Shown here: one piece after another, positions 18,244-27,938 of the stretch | Layout: every line of letters starts with the position of its first letter | Position numbering within the stretch: the stretch's first letter is position 1 | DNA from: Deltaproteobacteria bacterium | Lineage (GTDB): Bacteria; Myxococcota_A; Polyangia; Polyangiales; Ga0077539 | Reading direction: 5' to 3' | Assembly: GCA_030694465.1 (NCBI GenBank) | Contig: JAUXYJ010000023.1 | Span: forward strand, 62,001-126,000 | Length of the DNA stretch: 64,000 nucleotides | Notes under the pieces: generated by a model | What the model saw: the letters and a program-made list of their open reading frames with translations, nothing else | What the model was told of the DNA's origin: nothing | Database searches by the model: none | Translations under genes and position numbers: made by a program

Positions 18244-21200
18244 ATGTCAGCAAACACACAGACGCTTGGGCTCGAGGGTTTTGCATGGGGAGACCTCTTT
18301 CTCCCTGAAAAATTGGCCAAACTCACTGAGCTCTTCGAAGACCACGCGAAGAGCAACACCCCAGAAGAACTCTGGACTCGCTGGACGCATTACAAACACT
18401 GCGGCGGCGAGGGGATGGCGCCCGAGGCGATCTCAGAGCTCTTGGTCCTGGTGGCGCCTCACCTCGGGACCTTTGTAGGCAAGCTCTTTAAGATCGAAGA
18501 CGAGGTCGCAGCGCTGCAAAAGAGCGCGCAGAATCTGTCTGTTATTTTTCAGTTCAAACGCGATTTCATCAAGAAGCGCGTGGCCAAACGTAAACGCGCA
18601 GAGATCGACGCCGCGTCGAGTGACGACAAGCGCAAGCTAGACGCACAGGCCCGCGCGGTGCTCTCGGCAGCGCTCGTCGCACACGGAAGCGCGCGCCTCG
18701 ACACGAGCGCCACAGACCCGTGGAACGATGAGCTCTACGCTGCAGATCTCACGGTCACGTTGTTGGGCCGCGAAGAGCTCTTTCGCAAGAGCCTCGCAGC
18801 CGGCGGCGCGAGCGCGACGGACGCCGACCGCGCGCTGTGCGCTGTGTTTGCACGCATGTTGAGCACGAGTGACGGCGGCGGCGCGTTGCGTGCGCTCACC
18901 GCGTGGGACGATCAATCGGTTCACGACGAGCGCTGCGCTGCGCTCTACTCGGCGGCGCTCGAGGTCCTCGATCGCTGGTGTGCCCTGCGTATGCACGACA
19001 GCGCATACGACCACCATTGGGTCTCGATTCGGATGCCCAAAACGCTGGACTATCAGCACTTGGTCCATCTGCGACGCCCCGACGCGAAGCTCCCGGAGCT
19101 CTTCGTTGGCCCGGCGAGCGCGCTGCGTGCTCGTGATGGCTTTGCGCTCACCGACGCGCGGCCCTCTGCGCGCGAGATCGCCAACGACGCGGACTACTGC
19201 ATCTATTGTCACGATCGCTCGAAGGACAGCTGCTCGAAGGGCTTTGTGGACAAGACCACGGGCGGATTTAAGTCGAATCCGCTAGGGATTTCGCTGACAG
19301 GATGCCCGCTCGAAGAGAAGATCTCTGAGACCAATTTTCTCAAGAACGGTGGCCACTCAGTGTCGGCTCTCGCGGTCGTCATGATCGACAACCCGATGTG
19401 TCCCGGCACGGGCCATCGCATCTGCAACGACTGCATGAAGGCGTGCATCTACCAGAAGCAAACACCGGTGAATATCCCCGCGATTGAGACCGCGGTGCTC
19501 ACCGATGTGCTGGATCTTTCGTGGGGTTTTGAGATCTACGACCTGCTCACGCGCTGGAACCCCCTGCGAGTCAACCGCCCGCACGCGCTGGCCTACAACG
19601 GCAAGAACGTGCTCGTCGTCGGCATGGGCCCCGCGGGCTACACCCTCGCAGAGCACCTGCTCAATGAGGGCTTCGGCGTTGTGGGCATCGACGGGCTCAA
19701 GATCGAGCCCCTCCCCGACGCGCTCCTCAACGAGCCGGTGCGCTCGTGGCGGACCTTCTACGAGACCCTCGACACGCGCGTTCTGCTGGGATTTGGCGGC
19801 GTAAGCGAGTACGGGATCACGGTCCGTTGGGACAAGAATTTTCTCTGGGTGGTCTACGCGACCCTCGCGCGACGCAAGACCTTTAAGGTCTTTGGTGGCG
19901 TCCGTTTTGGCGGAACCCTCACGCTCGAAGACGCATGGAACCTTGGCTTTGACCACGTCGCCATCGCCGCCGGCGCAGGTCGTCCAACGCTGATCGACAT
20001 GCCCAATGGCCTCGCCAAGGGCATCCGCCAAGCGTCGGATTTTCTCATGGCGCTGCAACTCAGCGGTGCCTACAAGCACGACTCGCTCGCCAATTTGACT
20101 GTGCGATTGCCCGGGATTGTCATCGGTGGTGGCCTGACCGGCATCGACACATGCACCGAGATGCGCGCGTACTACGTGGTCCAGTGCGAGAAGGTCTTGG
20201 CGCGATTTGAAGCGCTCGCGAGCGCACACGGCGAGAAGTCCGTGTGGGAGAAGCTCAACGAAGAAGAGCGAGAGATCCTCGAAGAGGCCACCGCACACGG
20301 TCGCTTGATCCGCGAGGAGCGAGCAAAAGCGCTGACAGAATCACGAGCCCCTGACTTCAACGCGCTGATTGATTCCTGGGGTGGTGTGACGCTGGCCTAT
20401 CGTCGCTCGGTCGTCGAGTCTCCGGCGTACAAGCTCAATCACGAAGAGGTTGAGAAGTTTCTCGAGGAGGGCGTGAAGTTCGTCGAGCGCGTCTCCCCCA
20501 AAGAGGCCCTCGTCGACGCACACGGCGCCGTGCGCGCGATCGTGTTTGATCGGCTCAACAGCGTCGATGGCAAGCTCGTCTCGACGGGCGAGACCGTCGA
20601 GCTCGCGGCCCGTACGGTGTGCATCGCAGCAGGGACCGCGCCCAACGCGACCTACGAGCGAGAGCTCCCAGGCACGTTTGAGATGGACCCCAAGACCAAG
20701 GGCTTTGCGCCTCATCGCGTCGAGTTTCAGCCCGACGGAACGCGCACATTGGCGCGAGATCCCATGGGATTTTTTACGAGCTACGACCGCGATGGACGCA
20801 CGGTGAGCTTCTATGGCGACAACCACCCAACGTACGCGGGCTCGGTGGTCAAGGCCATGGCGAGCGCCAAAGACGGATACCCGTTCGTCGTACAAACGTT
20901 TGCAAAAGAGCTCGCCGAATTGTCACCCGCTGACCAGCCGGCCCGTGACGCGCGCTGGTCCAAGCTGGTCGCACAGCTCACCGACGAGCTCTCCGCGACC
21001 GTGGTCAGAGTCGAGCGGCTCACTCCTACGATCGTCGAGGTGGTGGTGCGAGCACCCTTGGCCGCGCGCAAGTTTAAGCCGGGGCAGTTTTATCGCCTGC
21101 AAAACTTCGAGACCCTCGCGCCAAAGGTGCATGGGACGCGCTTGCAGATGGAGGGCCTCGCGCTCACCGGAGCCTCCATGGACGAAGCCCAGGGACACCT

Positions 21201-21963
21201 CTCGACCATCGTGCTCGAGATGGGCACGAGCTCGCGGTTGTGCGCTGCGCTTGAGCCTGGCGAGCCAGTGATCTTGATGGGTCCCACCGGCGCGCCCACC
21301 GAGATCCCAGAGAACGAGACGGTGCTCTTGGCGGGCGGCGGGCTCGGCAACGCGGTGCTCTTCTCGATCGGCCGCGCGCTCAGGGCCAATGGCTGCAAAG
21401 TGATCTATTTTGCTGGCTATCGGCACCCGGCCGACCTCTACAAGATGGAAGAGATCGAGGCGTCCGCAGACCAGATCGTCTGGGCAACGGACATCGCGCC
21501 CAGCCCGACGCCACGCCGTCCGCAAGACCGCACCTTCGTAGGCAACATCGTGAAGGCCATGCTCGCCTATGCACGCGGCGAGCTCGGCGAACGCTTGATC
21601 GAAATGACCGACGTCGATCGCATCGTCGCGATTGGCTCAGACCGCATGATGGCTGCGGTCAAACTCGCGCGGCATCAGGTGTTGCAGCCGCATCTCAAGC
21701 GCGGACATGTCGCGATTGGCAGCATCAACTCGCCGATGCAGTGCATGATGAAAGAGATCTGCGCGCAGTGTTTGCAGCGCCAGGTCGACCCGGTCACGGG
21801 CAAGCAGACCATCGTGTTCTCTTGCTTTAACCAGGATCAAGAGCTCGACCGAGTGGACTTTGATTTTCTCAACGCGCGCTTGAAGCAGACCGCGATGCAA
21901 GAAAAGCTCTCGGACCTTTGGCTCAACCGATTGCTCGAGCAAGAGCGGATCCTGAAGATCTGA
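18244..21963 (+). CDS. Large FAD/NAD(P) iron-sulfur oxidoreductase (GltD-like plus PyrK/FNR-like fusion)
   Basis: This is a 1239-residue multidomain flavoprotein. Residues 1-300 match nothing I know. Cysteine clusters follow (CIYCHDRSKDSC near 319, CPGTGHRICNDCMKAC near 387-402), as in the ferredoxin-like N-terminus of glutamate synthase small subunits. A GltD-like core comes next, with Rossmann motifs GMGPAG (about 458) and GGGLTG, plus a long helical insert. The final approximately 320 residues resemble ferredoxin-NADP reductase/PyrK, with the Gly-rich NAD site GGGLGNAVLF. They end in a C-x5-C-x2-C...C set (from residue 1167) like the 2Fe-2S site of PyrK. It probably moves electrons between NAD(P)H and an iron-sulfur or thiol partner, perhaps by bifurcation; the acceptor is unknown. 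Confidence 0.82.
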   Translation: MSANTQTLGLEGFAWGDLFLPEKLAKLTELFEDHAKSNTPEELWTRWTHYKHCGGEGMAPEAISELLVLVAPHLGTFVGKLFKIEDEVAALQKSAQNLSVIFQFKRDFIKKRVAKRKRAEIDAASSDDKRKLDAQARAVLSAALVAHGSARLDTSATDPWNDELYAADLTVTLLGREELFRKSLAAGGASATDADRALCAVFARMLSTSDGGGALRALTAWDDQSVHDERCAALYSAALEVLDRWCALRMHDSAYDHHWVSIRMPKTLDYQHLVHLRRPDAKLPELFVGPASALRARDGFALTDARPSAREIANDADYCIYCHDRSKDSCSKGFVDKTTGGFKSNPLGISLTGCPLEEKISETNFLKNGGHSVSALAVVMIDNPMCPGTGHRICNDCMKACIYQKQTPVNIPAIETAVLTDVLDLSWGFEIYDLLTRWNPLRVNRPHALAYNGKNVLVVGMGPAGYTLAEHLLNEGFGVVGIDGLKIEPLPDALLNEPVRSWRTFYETLDTRVLLGFGGVSEYGITVRWDKNFLWVVYATLARRKTFKVFGGVRFGGTLTLEDAWNLGFDHVAIAAGAGRPTLIDMPNGLAKGIRQASDFLMALQLSGAYKHDSLANLTVRLPGIVIGGGLTGIDTCTEMRAYYVVQCEKVLARFEALASAHGEKSVWEKLNEEEREILEEATAHGRLIREERAKALTESRAPDFNALIDSWGGVTLAYRRSVVESPAYKLNHEEVEKFLEEGVKFVERVSPKEALVDAHGAVRAIVFDRLNSVDGKLVSTGETVELAARTVCIAAGTAPNATYERELPGTFEMDPKTKGFAPHRVEFQPDGTRTLARDPMGFFTSYDRDGRTVSFYGDNHPTYAGSVVKAMASAKDGYPFVVQTFAKELAELSPADQPARDARWSKLVAQLTDELSATVVRVERLTPTIVEVVVRAPLAARKFKPGQFYRLQNFETLAPKVHGTRLQMEGLALTGASMDEAQGHLSTIVLEMGTSSRLCAALEPGEPVILMGPTGAPTEIPENETVLLAGGGLGNAVLFSIGRALRANGCKVIYFAGYRHPADLYKMEEIEASADQIVWATDIAPSPTPRRPQDRTFVGNIVKAMLAYARGELGERLIEMTDVDRIVAIGSDRMMAAVKLARHQVLQPHLKRGHVAIGSINSPMQCMMKEICAQCLQRQVDPVTGKQTIVFSCFNQDQELDRVDFDFLNARLKQTAMQEKLSDLWLNRLLEQERILKI

Positions 21964-22034
21964 GCGCAGTGAATTCACACGCGAAATCGCGTACACGTGT
22001 AGCGCATCGGGCGCGCTCGTCGTAGTCCATCGCT

Positions 22035-23075
22035 GTGATCAACCGACGCGCACTGCTGCAAACACTCCTCGCCGTTCCAACCGCCGCGACCCTCGCCCGA
22101 TGCACGCGCTCTGCCGCGAGCCAAGACGCCAACGTCAACCCTCGCGCGGCACGCGGAGAGCCGCTCTCGTCCGGCGGGAGCGCTACCCAGCTTCCTCGCT
22201 GGCCATCCCCGCGCGCGCGCGCTTCGAGTGCGTTTTCGCAGCGCTGGGGCGATGGTCGCGCAGAGCTCATTGGCTACGAAGCGGTCAGCCCGCGCTACGG
22301 CCATCTTCGCCCCGCCGAGCTCGTGTTGGTCTATGTGACCGAACCCTTCTCACGGCGCACGCTGATCAAAGATGACAGCGCGCAAGGCGACGACCGCATG
22401 GACATGCTCAAGGTCAACGTGAGCGAAAAGTTTCAGACCGGGATCTATCCCTACTCGCTGCTCACGAGCGTGTTTTGCCCAAGCGACGTGTACGGCCGCG
22501 AACGCTTCTCTCCGGCCAAGATCACGCTCTCTGCGCAAGAGTGGTGTGGCCACGTGTTTGCGGGCGTGTGGCCCGATCAAGACGCATTTTTGCAGCGCGC
22601 CATGAGCTATTTCGCGAGCGAAGGCGAGGTCGACCAGCGCGTGTCAGCGCCGAGCGATGTGCTCTACGAAGATGCGCTCTTGGTGCAGCTTCGAGAGCTC
22701 GATGGTCCCTTCGCCAACGGCTCAAATTGGCAAGGACATGTAGTGCCAGCCCTGTGGCGCAATCGTCGCGCACACCAGACGCTCGTCCCCGACCCTGCGC
22801 GCATCACGCGCTCGCAACCCAGCGCAGAGATCACACGGTTTCGTCTCGAGACAGGCCAGTTCTGGCGCGAATTTGACGTTGAATCTTCGGGCGAAAAGCG
22901 CATCGCCGCCATGCGCTCAAGCGACGGCGGTCGCGCGCGATTGCTGCGCTCTGCGCGCCTGCCCTACTGGCAACTCAATAGCCCCGGCGACGAGTCGCAC
23001 CGCGCAGATCTTGGGCTCTCACCGCTCCCCCAGCAGGTGATCGCGCCCGACGGAACCGTCCGCGTAGGATTCTAG
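22035..23075 (+). CDS. Conserved exported protein of unknown function, probable lipoprotein
   Basis: The 346-residue protein starts with GTG. Its N-terminus has a twin-arginine-like start (NRRALLQ), a hydrophobic stretch and then LARC, so it may be a Tat-exported lipoprotein. The body has recognisable family blocks: DGRAELIGYE, RYGHLRPAELVLVYVTEPF, FQTGIYPYSLLTS, and AQEWCGHVF. From memory, proteins with these blocks are widespread in Bacteroidetes and Myxococcota and are often mislabelled septum-formation inhibitor Maf; I see no Maf pyrophosphatase motif. Function is unknown. It begins 71 bases after the large oxidoreductase gene on the same strand and ends at a strong hairpin. Confidence 0.75.
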   Translation: MINRRALLQTLLAVPTAATLARCTRSAASQDANVNPRAARGEPLSSGGSATQLPRWPSPRARASSAFSQRWGDGRAELIGYEAVSPRYGHLRPAELVLVYVTEPFSRRTLIKDDSAQGDDRMDMLKVNVSEKFQTGIYPYSLLTSVFCPSDVYGRERFSPAKITLSAQEWCGHVFAGVWPDQDAFLQRAMSYFASEGEVDQRVSAPSDVLYEDALLVQLRELDGPFANGSNWQGHVVPALWRNRRAHQTLVPDPARITRSQPSAEITRFRLETGQFWREFDVESSGEKRIAAMRSSDGGRARLLRSARLPYWQLNSPGDESHRADLGLSPLPQQVIAPDGTVRVGF

Positions 23076-23099
23076 AATCTCTGCGAATTTGCAGAGATT
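23076..23099. terminator. Bidirectional hairpin terminator between convergent genes
   Basis: A perfect inverted repeat with nine-base arms (AATCTCTGC at 23076-23084 and GCAGAGATT at 23091-23099) and a six-base loop starts directly after the stop codon at 23073-23075. The A and T bases at the arm ends give a short U run in either transcript. Genes converge on it from both sides (stops at 23075 and 23104), so it is well placed to end both transcripts. Confidence 0.75.
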
Positions 23100-23103
23100 T
23101 CAA

Positions 23104-25053
23104 TCATCCTGGGTTGACCGTGCAGCGCCACGAGAGCCCAAGCTCGTGAAGCACTGGGCTCTGCACCGGGCTGTTGGTGGGCGTAAACGTCACGCTCAGT
23201 CGCGCGTAGCGACCCTGGCCAACCCCCGCGGCCATCAGCCGAGGCCCGATCGCAATGGGCGAGCTATCTCGCGGCGCAACCGCGAGCGTCACGGGGGTCG
23301 CCATCGCCAAGCCCGCCTCGGTGTTTGCGACGCGCACCACGAACTGCAGCGAGGTGCCCACCGGAGTCGTCGCGCGCCAGGTGAGATCCGCGTAGGCAGG
23401 CATCTCGCACTCGGCCATGTACTGCTCTTCGTAGGTGCCCGTGCCAATCACAAGGCGCCGCACAGCGCCCGTAAAGTCCGTGTAGGTGTACACGCGATTG
23501 GGCCCCGCAAAGGGCTGCGTCGTGTTGGTCATCGGGTTGAACTTAAGCAACGGTCCCGCGTTTTGCGTGGTGACCCAGATCGCGCCCGAGCGGTCCGCGC
23601 CCACGGCGCTCGTGCTGGTCCATCCCGCCGGGACCGTGAGCGCGTGCCGGGTGATGGCTGCCGCTGGGATCGAGCCGCCGCCCACAAAGGCGTCTGAATC
23701 CCAGGAAAATAGCTGGTTGTTCGAGGGCAACCACATGCGATTGCTCGAGTCCACGGTGATCCCGAGGCCCGCGGCGGTAGCGCCCATCGCCATCACGTTC
23801 ACCAACGTCCACTGCCCTGTGCGCGGGTCGTAGCCCACGGCATCGCGGCAACCCGTGCGTGAGAGCCAGATGCGCCCACGTGCGTCTGCGGTGATCCCGT
23901 ACGAGCCACCCGTGCACGACGAGACGCCCGTCCCGGCGCGGACGTGGGTCCCCACGGCGCCCGTGGTGGTGTTGACCGGTGTGATCCCGTTCGAGAGCGT
24001 GTGCTCCCACAGCGTGCCGTCTGGGGTCACGACCGCGCCATAGGCGCACGCGGCAAACGGGTAGGCTCGGATGAGAGTGCCCGTCCGAGGATCGAGCTTA
24101 AAGAGCCCCTGATTTCCCGTCAGAGCGCCTGTCGCAGAGCAAGAGCCAACCCACGGAAATCCATCAGGATTGCTCTCGTCTCCGCGGTCAATCGCGAGCG
24201 AGCGCAGCACGGCATTGACGGGCCCTACGGGCTGGTTCCACAGCACACACTCGTCTTGATTGAGCGGGCGCACATCCATCGGGTTCGCGCTCGTGTCGAT
24301 CATGCCGTTGCCGTTGCGATCTACGCAGTCGCGTCGATCTGCTGCGATTTTGGCCACCGTTCCCTGCATTGCAAACCCACGGTTGGCTACGTAAGCGTCG
24401 CCGCGTCCGTCGACCACCACGCGCGAGGTCATGTTGCAGTTGGCCTCATGGCAACAGCGGCCGAGACACTCGCCTGCTGCAACCCCGACGCGGTACCGCG
24501 CGATCTCCGTGTTGGTCGTCGCGTCCCACTTCGAAATCGTGCTCTCGGCAGTGTTGGGAACCCAGAGATAATCTGCACGTCGTGACTCGGCGCGCACCAA
24601 GAGCCCTCCCGAGGCCATATCAAACTGGACTCCTCGCTGACCCTCCATCATGAAGCCACCCGTGGGGCCCATGCCGCCGCCGGACATTCGCCGGGTGCAC
24701 GACGGGTCACACTCGCAGCGCGCCACGTCGGGCACATGGATACAGCGGCCGTTGCCGACGTCGCACGTGTCAATGGTGCACGCGACGCTGTCATCGCATT
24801 GCGGGTCGCTCATGCAACGCATCGGCGGGGTCACGACGTCGCCGCTCATGCTCCCACCGTCACCGTTGGCGCTTCCGCCATCGCCGCCATCGTCGACAGG
24901 CACCACGACGCGATCGGCTCGTGTGCCACCGTCGACCGGCGTAAAGGGCTCCATCCCATCTGAGCAGCCGGGCACTGCTGCGAGCGCAGCAAATACGCCA
25001 CCAAACGCGAGCAGCCAGCGAAGTCTTGAGGTCGAGGGCCATCGGTAAGTCAT
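23104..25053 (-). CDS. Lipoprotein with Cys-rich repeat and Vgb/NHL-type beta-propeller
   Basis: The start at 25053 is fixed by AAGGAG on the minus strand a few bases upstream, giving 649 residues. A signal peptide ends in a lipobox (AAVPGC). A Gly/Asp-rich linker follows. Next is a cysteine-rich stretch with the CDDSVACTIDTCD pattern of extracellular Dictyostelium CTDC-type repeats. The rest is a chain of propeller-like strands (WVPNTAESTISKWD, GNQGLFKLD, GITADARGRIW, GITVDSSNRMWLP) resembling virginiamycin-B-lyase/NHL propellers. Myxobacterial proteins of this kind sit on the surface. No lyase residues could be identified, so enzymatic activity is not claimed. It is transcribed toward the hairpin at 23076. 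Confidence 0.83.
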   Translation of the reverse strand: MTYRWPSTSRLRWLLAFGGVFAALAAVPGCSDGMEPFTPVDGGTRADRVVVPVDDGGDGGSANGDGGSMSGDVVTPPMRCMSDPQCDDSVACTIDTCDVGNGRCIHVPDVARCECDPSCTRRMSGGGMGPTGGFMMEGQRGVQFDMASGGLLVRAESRRADYLWVPNTAESTISKWDATTNTEIARYRVGVAAGECLGRCCHEANCNMTSRVVVDGRGDAYVANRGFAMQGTVAKIAADRRDCVDRNGNGMIDTSANPMDVRPLNQDECVLWNQPVGPVNAVLRSLAIDRGDESNPDGFPWVGSCSATGALTGNQGLFKLDPRTGTLIRAYPFAACAYGAVVTPDGTLWEHTLSNGITPVNTTTGAVGTHVRAGTGVSSCTGGSYGITADARGRIWLSRTGCRDAVGYDPRTGQWTLVNVMAMGATAAGLGITVDSSNRMWLPSNNQLFSWDSDAFVGGGSIPAAAITRHALTVPAGWTSTSAVGADRSGAIWVTTQNAGPLLKFNPMTNTTQPFAGPNRVYTYTDFTGAVRRLVIGTGTYEEQYMAECEMPAYADLTWRATTPVGTSLQFVVRVANTEAGLAMATPVTLAVAPRDSSPIAIGPRLMAAGVGQGRYARLSVTFTPTNSPVQSPVLHELGLSWRCTVNPG

Positions 25054-25319
25054 AAAAAATCTCCTTTCGCATCGCACACTTCGTCAGTGCGCGTGCGTTC
25101 GGTTCACTGTCCCACAAACTCAAGCGAGCCACACCACTTGGGCGTGAGAATTGACCGTTGAGCCCCTCCACTCGCCCTCTGAGTTAGGTCGTCCCACGTC
25201 GGCTTCGAATCTCGGGGTGCCTTTGTGCTACCAACCTCTCCGCTGGTTCGCGACATCGCGTGAATTGCATGGGCGATGTCGCCACGAGTTGATGACGAGA
25301 AAGGTTCACCTACACGATC

Positions 25320-27146
25320 ATGTGCGGGATCATTGCTTACGTTGGCGACAAGCCATGTGCTCAGCTTCTTATCGATGGACTCCGCAAGCTCGAATACCGC
25401 GGGTATGACAGCGCTGGGGTCGCCGTCCACGACGGCACACAGCTCGTCGTACGCCGCGCAGCTGGAAAATTGCAGTCGCTTCAAGACCTCTTGATCGCCG
25501 AGCCCATCGCCGGCACGACTGGGATTGGGCACACACGCTGGGCCACTCATGGGCCGCCCTCCGAGCGCAACGCGCACCCTCACGTGTCCGGCCGTGTCGC
25601 CGTTGTGCACAACGGCATTATCGAGAACCACGTAGAGCTCAAGCAAGAGCTCGAGGCCAAAGGCCGTGTGTTTGCATCGGACACGGACACCGAGATCGTG
25701 GCGCACTTGGTAGAGCTCGCGCTTGGCACCGGGGCCTCGTTGCTCGAGGCCGTTCGCCAGACGCTGCGTCAGCTCCGTGGGGCCTACGCCATCGCTGTTT
25801 TGTCCCGTGAAGACCCAGAGAAAATCATCGTAGCGCGCCACGCTTCGCCGCTGGTCCTCGCCCTCGCGGACGGCGCGGTCCTCGCAGCGAGCGATGTGCC
25901 GGCGATCTTGGCCCACACGCGCGAGGTGCTCTTTCTCGAGGACAACGAGCTCGCGGTGCTCTCGCGCGACGGTGCCCACATCGAGACCGTGGATGGCGTG
26001 AAGGTCGAACGCGCTGCGACCACCATCCGTTGGTCCCTCGTGCAGGCCGAACGCGGCGGCTACAAGCACTTCATGCTCAAAGAGATTCATGAGCAACCGC
26101 GCGCGATTGAAGACACACTGCGAGGACGAATTCAGCTCGAGCACGCGCGCTGTGTGGCCGACGAGTTGGGCGTCCCCGAGACCACGGCCAAGGCCATCCG
26201 CCGAGTCGTCCTTCTCGCGTGCGGGACCAGCTTTCACGCGGCGATGTATGGCCGCTATCTTATTGAAAGCATTGCGAAAATCCCAGCTGTAGTCGACCTC
26301 GCGAGCGAGTTTCGCTACCGCGACCCCGTGATCTGCGAGGGCGACTTGGTCATCGCTGTGTCTCAGTCTGGCGAGACCGCCGACACGCTCGCCGCGCTCA
26401 AAGAAGCCCAACGCCAAGGCGCCAACGTATTGGGTGTGGTCAATGTGCAAGGCAGCGCGATCGCGCGCATCTCGAATGGTGTCTTGTACACGCACGCGGG
26501 CCCCGAGATCGGCGTCGCGAGCACCAAGTGCTTCACCGCGCAGCTCGCCGCGATGGCGCTTGTCGCGATCCATCTTGGCAGGACACGTGGGAGCCTGAGC
26601 GAAGAGCGCGCGAGCGTGCTCATCCACGAGCTGGTGAAAATCCCCGAGAAAATGCGCGCCGCGCTTGAGCAAGACGCACACATCCAGCAAATCGCTAGAG
26701 ACCTCGTCAGCTCGCACAACGCGCTCTTTTTGGGTCGCGGAGTCTCGTGCCCCGTCGCGCTCGAGGGAGCGCTCAAGCTCAAAGAGATCTCGTACGTACA
26801 CGCCGAGGGCTATGCCGGCGGCGAAATGAAGCACGGCCCGCTCGCGCTGGTCGACAAGAGCCTCCCCGTGGTCTGCCTGCTTCCCGATGATCCCACACTC
26901 GAGAAGATGCTCTCGAATGTGCAAGAGGTCCGCGCACGAGACGGGCAAGTCCTCGCGATCGTCAACGACGAAAACACTGCTAAATCGCTCGCTAAATGGA
27001 CTATCGTGGTCCCTAAGACCGAGCCCGAGCTCTCGCCGCTCATCACGACGATCCCGATGCAGCTCTTGTCGTATCACGTGGCCGATCAACGCGGCACCGA
27101 CGTCGACCAGCCCCGCAACCTCGCCAAGACCGTCACCGTCGAGTAA
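25320..27146 (+). CDS. glmS: Glutamine-fructose-6-phosphate aminotransferase
   Basis: This 608-residue enzyme makes glucosamine-6-phosphate from fructose-6-phosphate and glutamine, the first step toward UDP-GlcNAc for peptidoglycan and lipopolysaccharide. The N-terminal class-II glutaminase starts at MCGIIAYVG with the nucleophile Cys2. Two SIS sugar-isomerase domains follow, with VVLLACGTSFHA and SQSGETADT in the first. The ending LAKTVTVE is the canonical C-terminus. Length matches the family. No glmS ribozyme-like structure was apparent upstream, and those are typical of Gram-positives. A 266-base spacer separates it from the divergent lipoprotein gene at 23104-25053. Confidence 0.98.
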   Translation: MCGIIAYVGDKPCAQLLIDGLRKLEYRGYDSAGVAVHDGTQLVVRRAAGKLQSLQDLLIAEPIAGTTGIGHTRWATHGPPSERNAHPHVSGRVAVVHNGIIENHVELKQELEAKGRVFASDTDTEIVAHLVELALGTGASLLEAVRQTLRQLRGAYAIAVLSREDPEKIIVARHASPLVLALADGAVLAASDVPAILAHTREVLFLEDNELAVLSRDGAHIETVDGVKVERAATTIRWSLVQAERGGYKHFMLKEIHEQPRAIEDTLRGRIQLEHARCVADELGVPETTAKAIRRVVLLACGTSFHAAMYGRYLIESIAKIPAVVDLASEFRYRDPVICEGDLVIAVSQSGETADTLAALKEAQRQGANVLGVVNVQGSAIARISNGVLYTHAGPEIGVASTKCFTAQLAAMALVAIHLGRTRGSLSEERASVLIHELVKIPEKMRAALEQDAHIQQIARDLVSSHNALFLGRGVSCPVALEGALKLKEISYVHAEGYAGGEMKHGPLALVDKSLPVVCLLPDDPTLEKMLSNVQEVRARDGQVLAIVNDENTAKSLAKWTIVVPKTEPELSPLITTIPMQLLSYHVADQRGTDVDQPRNLAKTVTVE

Positions 27147-27203
27147 GTCCGACAGCCAGCCCCGCTGCCTGCGTGCCGAGCATGATATGCACGGCGCACA
27201 ACG

Positions 27204-27887
27204 ATGGAAGCGCTCTCGCCCGACTGGCTCTCGCACGTTCGCTTTGATGACAAAGGCTTGGTCACGGTCATCGCACAGGACCACCTCACGGGGGCGCTCT
27301 GCATGGTCGCGTGGGCAGACTCCGCTGCGCTCACTGAGACGCTCCGCACGGGAGAAGCCCACTTTTTCTCGCGCTCACGCCAGCGCTTGTGGCGCAAGGG
27401 CGAGAGCAGCGGAAACACGCTTGCCATTCGCGCGCTCTATCTCGACTGCGACGGCGACGTGATCCTCGCGCACGTCGATCCCAAGGGGCCAAGCTGCCAC
27501 ACCGGCGCGGTCAGCTGCTTTTACCGCACACTGCGCGACGACGCGTGGAGCGCTGCAGAAAACCCGACGACAGAGCTTGGCCGCCTTGAGCAGAGCATCG
27601 ACGAGCGCGCCAACGCTCCAGAGGATCGCAAGTCGTACACGAAACAGCTGCTGACCTTGGGCCCTGCGCGGATCGCAGAGAAGCTCCGCGAAGAAGCGGC
27701 AGAGCTTGGCGAGGCGGTCGAGCACGAGACCCACGAGCGTGTCGTCAGCGAGGCCGCGGACCTGCTCTACCACGTGTGGGTTGCTCTCCGCGCGCGGCGG
27801 GTCTCTTTGCGCGAGGTGCTCGCCGTGTTGCGAGAGCGCACACGGCAGAGCGGGCTCGCCGAGAAGGCTGCGCGCAACCCGCGCTGA
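27204..27887 (+). CDS. hisI: Bifunctional phosphoribosyl-AMP cyclohydrolase / phosphoribosyl-ATP pyrophosphatase
   Basis: The 227-residue fusion carries steps two and three of histidine synthesis. The N-terminal HisI cyclohydrolase domain (about 1-115) shows the metal-binding region LDCDGD and CHTGAVSCFY, and the conserved SRSRQRLWRKGESSG. The C-terminal HisE domain (about 120-227) contains RIAEKLREEAAELGEAV and EAADLLYHVWVAL, with the acidic metal-binding helices of the family. Other his genes are not in the window. It follows glmS by 57 bases, possibly in the same transcript. Confidence 0.95.
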   Translation: MEALSPDWLSHVRFDDKGLVTVIAQDHLTGALCMVAWADSAALTETLRTGEAHFFSRSRQRLWRKGESSGNTLAIRALYLDCDGDVILAHVDPKGPSCHTGAVSCFYRTLRDDAWSAAENPTTELGRLEQSIDERANAPEDRKSYTKQLLTLGPARIAEKLREEAAELGEAVEHETHERVVSEAADLLYHVWVALRARRVSLREVLAVLRERTRQSGLAEKAARNPR

Positions 27888-27938
27888 GACGGTTGCTGCG
27901 TCCCCCAGGTCCCCTCAATCACCCCCCAGTGTGCCCAA

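Noticed and set aside
25054-25319. glmS ribozyme or riboswitch upstream of glmS
   Set aside because: No matching pairing pattern was seen, and that element is typical of Gram-positive bacteria.
25104-27362. 752-codon minus-strand open frame
   Set aside because: It runs antisense to glmS, whose protein is unmistakable; its own product is Arg/His/Asp-rich with no family features, a typical shadow in GC-rich DNA.
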